Notes: generated from the letters alone by a model not told the origin. 8,149 nt of DNA from Chlorobiota bacterium (GCA_013153655.1 JAADEB010000164.1:1-8149), one strand, 5' to 3'. Numbered from the stretch's first letter, positions 1 to 6,410 are shown. Numbers and translations are program-made.

Positions 1-12
1 TTCATTATTTAC

Positions 13-39
13 GGATTTAGGATTTAGGATTTGGGTTTG
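13..39 (+). repeat. Short tandem repeat of GGATTTA
   Basis: Three consecutive heptamers, GGATTTA (13-19), GGATTTA (20-26) and GGATTTG (27-33), are followed by a shortened unit GGTTTG. Immediately downstream, 39-51 forms a small perfect hairpin with arms GCAGC and GCTGC around a TTC loop. Function is unknown; this looks like simple-sequence intergenic DNA attached to the larger repeat block at 63-171. Confidence 0.6.
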
Positions 40-62
40 CAGCTTCGCTGCTTATGTTTAAC

Positions 63-171
63 CGCAAAGTACACAAAGAAGGCACGGAGAACACAAAGGT
101 CTTTTTAGCCACGAATTGCACGAATTGCACAAATTTTCTTTATTCATTCGTGTTCATTCGTGAAATTCGTG
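63..171. repeat. Phased heptamer array ending in an inverted repeat
   Basis: Related heptamers start at regular steps: CGCAAAG at 63, CACAAAG at 72, CACGGAG at 83, CACAAAG at 92, CACGAAT at 110 and 119, and CACAAAT at 128. From 83 onward the starts fall on a 9-base grid (83, 92, 101 vacant, 110, 119, 128). After an 11-base spacer the complement ATTCGTG appears three times, at 146, 156 and 165. The part from 110 to 171 is therefore an inverted repeat with three units per arm that could fold into a long stem-loop. It lies downstream of the carbamate kinase stop. Neither strand shows a T-tract after the stem, so a classical intrinsic terminator is not supported. Similar words recur between genes in environmental bacteria, to my recollection, but I cannot verify that here. 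Confidence 0.7.
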
Positions 172-229
172 ATTCATTATTGACGGTGTTGGGAGTTGGG
201 AAAAAGGAAAAAGACGGATGACCGGTGAC

Positions 230-1195
230 TTATTTCCCGCCGGTGTCATGGCGAGGAGGCACAATAAAGGTTCCTTCGCCTTTGTGCAGGCCTTCGAAAT
301 CGGTGATGAGGGCGCGGCGTCCCGTTCGGCGCACGAAACGGATGGCGGCAAGGATTTTGGGCAACATATTACCGTTGCCGAAATGGCCTTCACCGGCATA
401 TTTTTCCAGGTCCTCCACGCTTATTCGCTCCAAAGGCTTTTGGCGGGGGGTTCCGTAGTGCAGGTAAACGTGTGACACATCCGTCAGGATGATGAACAAT
501 TCCGCGTCCAAAACCCTTGCTATCAGGGCCGTGGCCAAATCCTTGTCGATGACGGCTTCCACGGGGTGCAAGCGTCCGTTGCGCCGGGTCACGGGAATAC
601 CGCCTCCACCGCCGGCCACCAGATGAAAACCGGCTTCCGAAAGGCGTTGCAAGGCCGCCTTATTGACCACATCCAAGGGTTCGGGCGAAGGCACCACACG
701 GCGCCATCCTTTACGTCCCCGCTTGGTTTCTTCCAGGAATTGCCAGGCCTTGGTACGGCTCAGATGTTCCACCTCGGCGGCATCGTAATAGGTCTTCCCC
801 ACCCGCTTTACCGGATTACGGAAAGCCGGATCCTTTTCGTCCACTTCGATCATGGTAACCAAAGTCGCGATTTCTTCCTGCCGGTTAAGGGCGGCCGCTC
901 TGTTGCGCCATTCGCTTTCGATAAGGTAACCGATTTCGCCTTGGGTGTCGGCCACCAAGACGTCCAAAGGATAAGCCGGTACGTCGTATTCGATTTGTCC
1001 GGCATCGTTTTTGAGCAACTGTGCACCCACTTGCGGTCCGTTGCCGTGGGTAATCACCAAGCGGTAGCCTTCCTCCGTCAAAGGCCAAAGAGCTTCCACG
1101 GCACGTTTGATCCTGTGCCGCATTTCGTCCACGGAACCGCTTCCCCCAGCCAGGCTCAATGCATTGCCTCCCAAGGCCACTACGGCTTTCTTCAT
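230..1195 (-). CDS. arcC: Carbamate kinase
   Basis: Carbamate kinase is a cytosolic amino-acid-kinase-fold enzyme that interconverts ATP plus carbamate with ADP plus carbamoyl phosphate; in arginine or purine catabolism it runs toward ATP. The 321-residue length fits the family (about 310-320). Visible motifs are ALGGNAL (7-13), the glycine loop ITHGNGPQVG (48-57), DTQGEIGY (83-90), RRVVPSPEP (165-173), AGGGGGIPV (194-202), IDKDLA (216-221), ILTDV (236-240) and the nucleotide-side segment GHFGNGNMLPK (270-280). In that last segment the family more usually has F-A-P-G-S-M, so FGNGNM is a mild departure. The ATG start overlaps the pheS stop as ATGA, which fixes the start and suggests coupled translation from the pheS transcript. 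No arginine deiminase or ornithine carbamoyltransferase gene is seen nearby, so the source of carbamoyl phosphate is unknown. Confidence 0.93.
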   Translation of the reverse strand: MKKAVVALGGNALSLAGGSGSVDEMRHRIKRAVEALWPLTEEGYRLVITHGNGPQVGAQLLKNDAGQIEYDVPAYPLDVLVADTQGEIGYLIESEWRNRAAALNRQEEIATLVTMIEVDEKDPAFRNPVKRVGKTYYDAAEVEHLSRTKAWQFLEETKRGRKGWRRVVPSPEPLDVVNKAALQRLSEAGFHLVAGGGGGIPVTRRNGRLHPVEAVIDKDLATALIARVLDAELFIILTDVSHVYLHYGTPRQKPLERISVEDLEKYAGEGHFGNGNMLPKILAAIRFVRRTGRRALITDFEGLHKGEGTFIVPPRHDTGGK

Positions 1196-2214
1196 AACAC
1201 GGATTTAAATTGCTTCAAGAATCCCAAATCGTTTTCAAACAATAAGCGAATATCGGGAATTTGATACAACAACATGGCAATCCGCTCAATCCCCATACCG
1301 AAGGCAAAACCCGAATATTTTTCCGGATCGATGTTCATATTGGCCAGCACATTGGGGTCCACCATACCGGCACCCATGATTTCCAACCAACCGGTGCCTT
1401 TGGTGATACGGTAATCGGTTTCGGTTTTCAATCCCCAATAGATATCCACTTCGGCACTGGGTTCAGTAAAGGGAAAATAGGACGGCCGAAGGCGAATCCG
1501 CGAATTTTCGCCGAACATTTCACGGGTAAAGTATAGTAAGGTTTGTTTGAGGTCGGCAAAGGAAACGTCCGTATCCACATAAAGGCCTTCCACTTGATGG
1601 AACATCAGGTGGGAACGTGCGCTGATGTCTTCGTTGCGGTACACACGGCCGGGCGAAACGGTACGAATGGGCGGCCGGTTTTGCTCCATATACCGGATTT
1701 GTACGGAAGAGGTGTGCGTACGCAATAGCCAATCCGGATGAAGTTCCACAAAAAAAGTGTCCTGCATATCACGGGCAGGATGATATTCCGGCAGGTTCAA
1801 GGCCGTAAAATTGTGCCAATCGTCTTCGATTTCAGGTCCGTATGACACATTAAAACCAATACGGCGAAAAATATCGATGATGCGGTTGCGTACCAGGCTC
1901 ACCGGATGACGACTTCCCAGGCGGTAGGGATAACCCGGACGCGTGGGGTCGAAACCGGAAGGGGTGGCGGCAGCTTGGTTTTGGAGCTTGCTTTTGAGGT
2001 CTTCCACCTTCTCGGCCACGACTTTTTTCAGGGTGTTGAGCAATTGGCCGTAGCGGGGTTTTTCTTCCTTGGGGACTTGCTTGAATTCGTCGAACAATTT
2101 ATTGATCAAACCCTTGCGACCCGCAAAACGAATCCGGAATTGCTCCACTTCATCGAGGTGGGCGGCCTCAAATTGCCGCACCTCTTCGATATATTTTTCA
2201 ATATTTTCCAACAT
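1192..2214 (-). CDS. pheS: Phenylalanine--tRNA ligase alpha subunit
   Basis: PheS is the catalytic subunit of the cytosolic alpha2-beta2 phenylalanyl-tRNA synthetase, which charges tRNA-Phe. The 340-residue length is standard. Residues 1 to about 85 form the charged, helical N-terminal coiled-coil arm that binds tRNA. The class II catalytic core starts near residue 95. It contains GPEIEDDWHNF (126-136) leading into the LPEYHPARDMQDTFF region, motif 2 GRVYRNEDISARSH (189-202) followed by MFHQVEG, the phenylalanine-pocket stretch FTEPSAEVD (249-257), and motif 3 GFAFGMGIERIAML (302-315). Ala304 in FAFG aligns with the E. coli pocket residue Ala294. The start is supported by an AGGA stretch 4 bases upstream and a Bacteroidota -7 word 22 bases upstream. 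The gene is the promoter-proximal member of an overlapping pair with carbamate kinase; pheT is not in the window. Confidence 0.97.
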   Translation of the reverse strand: MLENIEKYIEEVRQFEAAHLDEVEQFRIRFAGRKGLINKLFDEFKQVPKEEKPRYGQLLNTLKKVVAEKVEDLKSKLQNQAAATPSGFDPTRPGYPYRLGSRHPVSLVRNRIIDIFRRIGFNVSYGPEIEDDWHNFTALNLPEYHPARDMQDTFFVELHPDWLLRTHTSSVQIRYMEQNRPPIRTVSPGRVYRNEDISARSHLMFHQVEGLYVDTDVSFADLKQTLLYFTREMFGENSRIRLRPSYFPFTEPSAEVDIYWGLKTETDYRITKGTGWLEIMGAGMVDPNVLANMNIDPEKYSGFAFGMGIERIAMLLYQIPDIRLLFENDLGFLKQFKSVL

Positions 2215-2236
2215 GGATTCCTAAAATTTATACCCG

Positions 2237-2244
2237 CAAAAATA
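2237..2244 (-). promoter_or_regulatory. Candidate -7 promoter element of pheS
   Basis: Read on the minus strand this is TATTTTTG, a perfect match to the Bacteroidota primary sigma-factor -7 consensus TAnnTTTG. It ends 22 bases before the pheS ATG, predicting a short leader. I do not find a TTG at the expected -33 spacing (17-23 bases upstream), so support rests on the -7 word and its position. Confidence 0.5.
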
Positions 2245-2364
2245 AAGCATTTATTCGATTTTTCCCCGCTTTTTCTTTTAAAGCGACAGGCATCTTGATT
2301 CATTAAATGAAATCAAGTGCTTTGTTCATATACGTTGAAGGAGGTTGGCAAAACGGGATTTCGG

Positions 2365-2472
2365 ACTTGTCCCGAAGAGCGAAACGAGTCCCCATTGGGG
2401 TCATATGACGTATCCAGAATCCTCCGTAGGAGCCGTATCGACCTATGGGAGGATTTGGGATTCGGAACAAGT
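2365..2472. repeat. Nested inverted-repeat element in the pheS/hydrolase gap
   Basis: An outer inverted repeat pairs CTTGTCCCGAA (2366-2376) with TTCGGAACAAG (2461-2471), 10 of 11 positions complementary, with a further A-T pair outside. Nested inside, AATCCTCCGTAGG (2418-2430) pairs with CCTATGGGAGGATT (2442-2455) around an 11-base loop, giving 13 pairs with one G-T wobble and one bulged G. Between the arms lie CCCC-ATT-GGGG (2390-2400) and the perfect palindrome GTCATATGAC (2400-2409). No T-tract follows the stem on either strand, and no gene on either side ends here, so it is not a terminator. It resembles a REP/MITE-type dispersed element or a structured RNA; copy number in the genome would decide. 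The rest of 2215-2723 contains no supportable gene. Confidence 0.6.
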
Positions 2473-2595
2473 TTATTATTTGGTTAAATAAGTTGTAATC
2501 AATCAGTTATAAACCTATACCGTAACAAAAATTTTAAAAAATATCCGTTATTTTTTTGTATGGATAAATATTCGAAAGTCTTTCTTTTGTGCCCC

Positions 2596-2654
2596 GGTGC
2601 ATAATATCTCCTTTTAACCGTAATACCGGAAGTCTTGCATGTTTATTATGCGCC
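2596..2654. repeat. Spaced inverted repeat upstream of the hydrolase gene
   Basis: GGTGCATAATA (2596-2606) and TATTATGCGCC (2644-2654) are complementary over 11 positions, with one G-T wobble if read as RNA, around a 37-base interior. The interior has a smaller CCG/CGG pairing around TAATAC. It lies upstream of the predicted -7 word at 2699, so it would be DNA-level structure or part of a longer leader only if transcription starts further up. Function is unknown. Confidence 0.4.
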
Positions 2655-2698
2655 TGATTCAATTGTTTAAGTCATTATCGGGATTCGAGGAAATCCGT

Positions 2699-2706
2699 TA
2701 ATTTTG
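2699..2706 (+). promoter_or_regulatory. Candidate -7 promoter element of the alpha/beta hydrolase gene
   Basis: TAATTTTG is a perfect TAnnTTTG word ending 17 bases before the ATG at 2724. No TTG lies at the usual -33 spacing; the nearest, at 2663-2665, is 33 bases away, which is too far. The assignment rests on the word and its distance to the start. Confidence 0.45.
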
Positions 2707-2723
2707 AATAAGAATCGAACGAG

Positions 2724-3377
2724 ATGGACAAGGTCAAACTTTACCTCATGCCGGGCATGGGTGCCAAGAGCACCATTTTCAAAGGCTTGCGCTTTCCGCC
2801 ACATGTGGAAACTGTCCGGATGGAATGGTTGATGCCGCAGAAAAACGAATCGCTGGAAGCCTACACCGCACGATTGATTTCCACTTATGATATTCGCCCC
2901 GGAAGTGTACTGTTGGGGATGTCCTTCGGCGGCGTCATCATTCATGAAATAAGCAAGCAAATTCCCGTGGAAAAATTGATTTTCATATCCACCGTGAAAT
3001 CCAACGCCTGTTTTCCGCCATGGTACAAATGGGGACGACTGCTTCGCATTTGGAATTGGCTACCTTACGGGCTGATCACACAACCGGCGCGCACGGCCAA
3101 AGCGGTTCCTCCGGGAAAGCTTCGCAAGCGATTGATGCTCTACGAAACCTACATGAGCATCCGGTCCCGGACCTATTTTCGCTGGGCCATGAAAAGCATA
3201 CTGACATGGCGCTCGGACTTACCTCAAACGCCTTGGATACATATTCACGGCGACAAGGACAGGATTTTTCCTTTTCGCTACCTGAAAGGAGAGATTTTCC
3301 CCGTCAACGGAGCCGGCCATTTGGCGGTGATGACGCATCCCAAAAAAATTTCACGCATTCTGAAAGCACATTTGTAA
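2724..3377 (+). CDS. Small alpha/beta hydrolase
   Basis: This 217-residue protein has the alpha/beta-hydrolase fold signature. After the first strand, YLMPGMGA (7-14) replaces the common HG oxyanion segment. The nucleophile elbow is GMSFGG (65-70) with Ser67. An acid follows the late strand in HGDKDRIFP (175-183), most likely Asp179, and the histidine is in GAGHLAVM (196-203), His199. The order Ser-Asp-His and the spacing are right for an active hydrolase. The cap between the nucleophile and the acid is short, basic and rich in Trp and Tyr (about 96-163), which could mean a hydrophobic ligand or membrane contact. No signal peptide is visible, so it is probably cytosolic. Substrate cannot be assigned; esterase or thioesterase activity is possible. 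The gene is convergent with the envelope gene downstream, 15 bases between stops, with no clear terminator between them. Confidence 0.85.
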   Translation: MDKVKLYLMPGMGAKSTIFKGLRFPPHVETVRMEWLMPQKNESLEAYTARLISTYDIRPGSVLLGMSFGGVIIHEISKQIPVEKLIFISTVKSNACFPPWYKWGRLLRIWNWLPYGLITQPARTAKAVPPGKLRKRLMLYETYMSIRSRTYFRWAMKSILTWRSDLPQTPWIHIHGDKDRIFPFRYLKGEIFPVNGAGHLAVMTHPKKISRILKAHL

Positions 3378-3392
3378 ACGCCGGCCGGGGAA

Positions 3393-5879
3393 TTAAAAAT
3401 CCAAACGCATATTCATTTTAATGCCGAAATTCTGACGTCCCGGTCCGCGGTAATTGGCACGCCAAAAGGCATCGAATTCCAGGAATTTGAAAATATTGGT
3501 AATACCCACGCCGTACTCCATATAAGGTTTTTCGGGCGCGCGGTAGGGAATGCCCGTCCGGTTGATTTGTTTGTTAGCATCGGAAATTCGTCCCCAAACC
3601 GTGTTGAAAAACACCAGAGTACGCCATTTGGTGCGACTAAGAAGGGGAATTTTGTTGAAAAGCCGGCCTTCGAAATTATGCATCCACTTGAAGGCGGCAT
3701 AAGTATCGGTGACAAATTCGTAATAATTGACCAATTGAAAGGATTTTCCCACAAAGAAATACGACTGGTTACCCGGCACCACGTTAAGCAACCCCATGGG
3801 TACGGCACCGAACACTTTTCCGGCTTCCACCTGCACCACCGAACGGCCAACCCATCCCATCAGAATACGTTTGTCGAAATAGAATTGGATTTTGTCATAA
3901 TCGAAAGCATCGGGCAGGCTTCGCGAAAAACCGCGGGTGTAGCGCAGCAGGAAAACGGGATAATTGCGGTTCACTTGATAACGTTGTACACCATAGCCCG
4001 CCATACGACGACGAGGCGTAACTTTAACTTGCACATACACCTCCGGTTGTGAAAGAACATGTCTTACTTGGCCGTTATGATCCAGATAAGCCAAGGAAAA
4101 AGCCGGATGGGCCGAATGCATGATTTTGTACTGAAAACCGGTTTTGATTTCGCGGTTTTTGAAAGGCTCGAAAGTTATATTGAGCTGACCCAAACGCAGG
4201 TCCGTAAGTTTGGTCTTATCACCGGTGGACAAGACAAAACTGGCCGAAAGGTTGCGGCTAAGCTCGTCCTCATTGAGATTGCTGAGCGATACGCCGGTCT
4301 GTTCGATATCATGCCGGTAGCCGCCGGAAATCATCAAACGGGGCCGCAGGCTGATCAAGGCTTTTCCGCTGAAACCGAATTTAAAACGCTTGTCACGAAA
4401 ACCATAGGCCGTAAACCCCTCTATACGGTACCTGTCGTTATCATCATAAAAGGTTCGTCCTCCCACTCGTAGTCTTAAACCTTCCACTTCGTTGTACCCA
4501 ACCAAAGATAAGACCGGACCGAAATCAAAATGCCATTTTTCCCATAACCAATAACCGGAAGCTACAATCCCACTCCATACCGAAAGCCGTTTGAAAGTCT
4601 TGGTTTCTTTGAGCGAATCGAGCATTTGGTAAATCCCGGTTTCGGTGCGGCTGAGCTGTTCGGGTCGCCATTGTTGCCACTGTTCCTCGGAGCGGTGGAA
4701 CACGGCTTTGTCGGGTTTGACGGGTTCGTAATCGTAGAAATCCGCCGGCATGGGTTGGTTGAGCTTGTATTTATCGTAAATAATGGTCTTTTTGACCAGG
4801 AAATCCAAAGCTTTGGCGTTTTCCAGTCCCAATTCGGTCATCACATGATAGCGCTTAGGCAAATAGACCGAATCGTTATAAAGATAATAGGATCGTTCCA
4901 GATAAAAATCTTTGATCCAATTGACCGACGCATTTTGGCTCACCCTCAAATTGATGTCCTGTACGGCAAACAGGGAATCGGCGATCCACATATCGCCTTT
5001 AAAAGCCAAATCGCCTTTGTGGCGGGGATAAAAAATGATGTTGAAAGATCGCAATCCGTCGATTTCCATGGTATCGGCCAACACGTAATAATAGGTCAAA
5101 GGACCCAGAGCCGAAAGCGGACTGACGAATTTTTTGTCAAATACCCGGATGAAAGGTTCATAAACATCGTATTCGTGGTACAGATCTTTGAGATAAACGT
5201 TGGTAAATTCGGGATTGTTGAACCCGGAAGCCTTGGTGGCCAACAGGTCTTCACGCCGCTTGGGAGGAGGGATGTTTTTGCCGTACACGCGATAATAGGA
5301 TTCGTGTATGAAAGCAGGCAAAAAAGCACGCCCCGTCAGCCGGGAAGTATCCACATAACGGGTGATAAATTGCATATCTTCCGGAAGCATTTGGAGGGTG
5401 TAGGCCGAATCGGTGACGTAGAGGTCGAATTCGATTTTTTCGTATTTATCATATTGATAATAATCGAAGCGGCGAAGGCCGTTTTGATGTTTCCGCTCAC
5501 GCATTTTGCGGATAATGGCCAAGGCGGGATTGCCTTTGTTTTTGGGTTTGCCTGCGGCAATGACCACGGTACGTAACTTCTGGGCGTCGGGTACCATTTT
5601 TACTCGAAGATGCAAGTCGCGCGGCTTGACTTTTTTCTCCACGGTCCGGTAGCCCAAAAAGGAAAAAACCAAAACGGGATAATATTTATCCGCTTGTAAA
5701 TAGAAACGGCCTTTTTCGTCGGAAATGGTGCCGATGGTTGTGCCTTTGAAACCGATGTCCACATAGGGCAAAGGTTTACCCTTTTCGTCCACCACCACAC
5801 CGGCCACTTTCACCTGGGCGGCACCACAAAAAGGCAAGAGAAAAATATAAAGAAAAATAAGTTTTTTCACGAACTTCAT
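3393..5879 (-). CDS. DUF5686-type outer-membrane protein with carboxypeptidase-regulatory-like domain
   Basis: This 828-residue protein begins with a Sec signal peptide: basic MKFVKK, a hydrophobic core, and a likely cleavage near AAQ (20-22). Residues about 25-100 match the carboxypeptidase-D regulatory-like beta-sandwich, with the pattern GVVVDEKGKPLPYVDI, GTTIGTISDEKGRF (46-59) and FSFLGYRTVEKKV. The remainder resembles the DUF5686 family: a region with ALAIIRKMRERK (120-131), then from about residue 430 onward alternating aromatic and polar strands that suggest a beta-barrel. The chain ends in RLDF, and a terminal Phe is typical of outer-membrane barrels. In Bacteroidota such proteins occur in the outer membrane; the biochemical role is unknown. 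A Cys at residue 18 is preceded by LPF, which is a poor lipobox, so a lipoprotein is unlikely. The ATG is supported by the promoter 9 bases upstream. Confidence 0.88.
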   Translation of the reverse strand: MKFVKKLIFLYIFLLPFCGAAQVKVAGVVVDEKGKPLPYVDIGFKGTTIGTISDEKGRFYLQADKYYPVLVFSFLGYRTVEKKVKPRDLHLRVKMVPDAQKLRTVVIAAGKPKNKGNPALAIIRKMRERKHQNGLRRFDYYQYDKYEKIEFDLYVTDSAYTLQMLPEDMQFITRYVDTSRLTGRAFLPAFIHESYYRVYGKNIPPPKRREDLLATKASGFNNPEFTNVYLKDLYHEYDVYEPFIRVFDKKFVSPLSALGPLTYYYVLADTMEIDGLRSFNIIFYPRHKGDLAFKGDMWIADSLFAVQDINLRVSQNASVNWIKDFYLERSYYLYNDSVYLPKRYHVMTELGLENAKALDFLVKKTIIYDKYKLNQPMPADFYDYEPVKPDKAVFHRSEEQWQQWRPEQLSRTETGIYQMLDSLKETKTFKRLSVWSGIVASGYWLWEKWHFDFGPVLSLVGYNEVEGLRLRVGGRTFYDDNDRYRIEGFTAYGFRDKRFKFGFSGKALISLRPRLMISGGYRHDIEQTGVSLSNLNEDELSRNLSASFVLSTGDKTKLTDLRLGQLNITFEPFKNREIKTGFQYKIMHSAHPAFSLAYLDHNGQVRHVLSQPEVYVQVKVTPRRRMAGYGVQRYQVNRNYPVFLLRYTRGFSRSLPDAFDYDKIQFYFDKRILMGWVGRSVVQVEAGKVFGAVPMGLLNVVPGNQSYFFVGKSFQLVNYYEFVTDTYAAFKWMHNFEGRLFNKIPLLSRTKWRTLVFFNTVWGRISDANKQINRTGIPYRAPEKPYMEYGVGITNIFKFLEFDAFWRANYRGPGRQNFGIKMNMRLDF

Positions 5880-5888
5880 AAACGCTTA

Positions 5889-5920
5889 CAAAAATAATCA
5901 TAAATTTCGTACGATAGCAA
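5889..5920 (-). promoter_or_regulatory. Bacteroidota promoter (-33 TTG / -7 TAnnTTTG) of the DUF5686-type gene
   Basis: On the minus strand TTG (5918-5920) is followed after 21 bases by TATTTTTG (5889-5896), matching both consensus boxes and the known spacing of Bacteroidota primary promoters. The -7 word ends only 9 bases before the ATG at 5879, so the transcript leader would be just a few bases. It is the best-supported promoter in the window because both boxes are present. Confidence 0.65.
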
Positions 5921-5951
5921 GCCATTCAGGTTTAGTTCGGCGAAAAATTTC

Positions 5952-6109
5952 TTATCGTTTCAAGCTAATTCTCTTGAATTCATCTCTTAATTTAATGTAC
6001 AGGAAATAAAGTCCTGAACCCGCTAACGAGTTATCTTCACAATTCCATTAAAACTTTTTCGATGATTTGGATCCGAATAATAAAAAATCAAATCCAAAGC
6101 TCCCAGGCT
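5952..6109 (-). pseudogene. Frameshifted remnant of a type IX secretion C-terminal sorting domain
   Basis: Two minus-strand frames join into a protein tail resembling T9SS type A sorting domains. One frame (6109 down to 6026) reads a strand-rich stretch containing YYSDPN and then SFNGIVKITR before a TAG. The other frame (6026 down to 5955, stop TAA at 5952-5954) reads LAGSGLYFLYIK and ends FKRISLKR. The expected family pattern is a G-containing turn, then L-x-x-G-x-Y-x-L-x-I, then a basic C-terminus near K-x-I-x-K, and the joined product shows this. One missing base near 6026 would restore continuity. Further upstream FNIE in yet another frame (6108-6119) may extend it, with another break, but this is weak. 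No start codon or cargo domain is visible, so I regard it as debris of a secreted protein gene, or a frameshift from sequencing. Confidence 0.5.
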
Positions 6110-6224
6110 CTATATTGAAGATACACTACAACTCAATACTCCCCGCGATAACCTTGCCGACCAAAGTAATAAAGAAAGAGGGAAGCAAAATCATTCTTCC
6201 ATCCTTCTTCTAACACTATCATAC

Positions 6225-6244
6225 GGCCCGTATTTTACCGGGCC
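6225..6244. repeat. GC-rich 6-bp inverted repeat in A+T-rich DNA
   Basis: GGCCCG (6225-6230) and CGGGCC (6239-6244) are perfectly complementary around the 8-base loop TATTTTAC. The hairpin stands out in an A+T-rich background. No T-tract directly follows on either strand (AATTCAC on plus, GTATGAT on minus), so terminator function is unsupported. Confidence 0.45.
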
Positions 6245-6386
6245 AATTCACATATTTTTCATTCGGCGGATATTTGTTTTCAGTCTTTATTTTCCAAATT
6301 GTTTTCATAATCCCAATTAGGTCGTTTTCTTTATTCTTATTTCTTTTGTTTTGCCGGCTAATTCGAGAATTCCATAAAAAATAACT

Positions 6387-6410
6387 AATGTCCCGCTTAA
6401 TGTCCCGCTC
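6387..6410 (+). repeat. Two tandem copies of a 12-bp word
   Basis: AATGTCCCGCTT (6387-6398) is followed immediately by AATGTCCCGCTC (6399-6410), identical in 11 of 12 positions. It lies about 95 bases upstream of the start at 6504. It could be a small duplication or a paired binding site; nothing else supports either. Confidence 0.5.

Larger units (their letters stand above)
1..186. repeat. Imperfect 14-bp direct repeats flanking a repeat-rich intergenic segment
   Basis: The word TTCATTATTTACGG at 1-14 recurs as TTCATTATTGACGG at 173-186, a 13 of 14 match. The two copies bracket about 158 bases that contain the GGATTTA run, a small hairpin and the heptamer array. The left copy starts at the first base of the window, so the repeat may continue outside it. 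This could be a target-site duplication around a small non-autonomous element, or a larger tandem unit with a period of 172 bases; the window cannot separate these. No gene is visible in 1-229. Confidence 0.5.

Noticed and set aside
63..171. CRISPR array interpretation of the left repeats
   Set aside because: Units are 7 bases at a 9-base step and switch orientation; there are no 25-40-base repeats with unique spacers and no cas genes.
566..1264. A 232-codon plus-strand open frame over carbamate kinase and the pheS end
   Set aside because: It is antisense to two genes with complete catalytic motifs and has no recognisable domain of its own.
2442..2452. CCTATGGGAGG resembles a conserved 16S rRNA word
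   Set aside because: Only about eleven bases match, no neighbouring rRNA sequence follows, and the word is explained as one arm of the hairpin at 2418-2455.
2536..2556. AAAAAATA / TATTTTTT stem as a terminator
   Set aside because: The stem is entirely A-T pairs and weak, and no gene on either strand ends next to it; it likely reflects local base composition.
3378..3392. Possible bidirectional terminator between the convergent genes (CCGGCCGG)
   Set aside because: The palindrome is only 8 bases with no loop, and the 15-base gap lacks a proper stem plus T-tract on either strand.
4626..5576. A 316-codon plus-strand open frame inside the envelope gene
   Set aside because: It is antisense to the DUF5686-type gene; its Ile/Val/Gly/Phe/His-rich product shows no family motifs, and the minus-strand gene has a signal peptide, domain and promoter.
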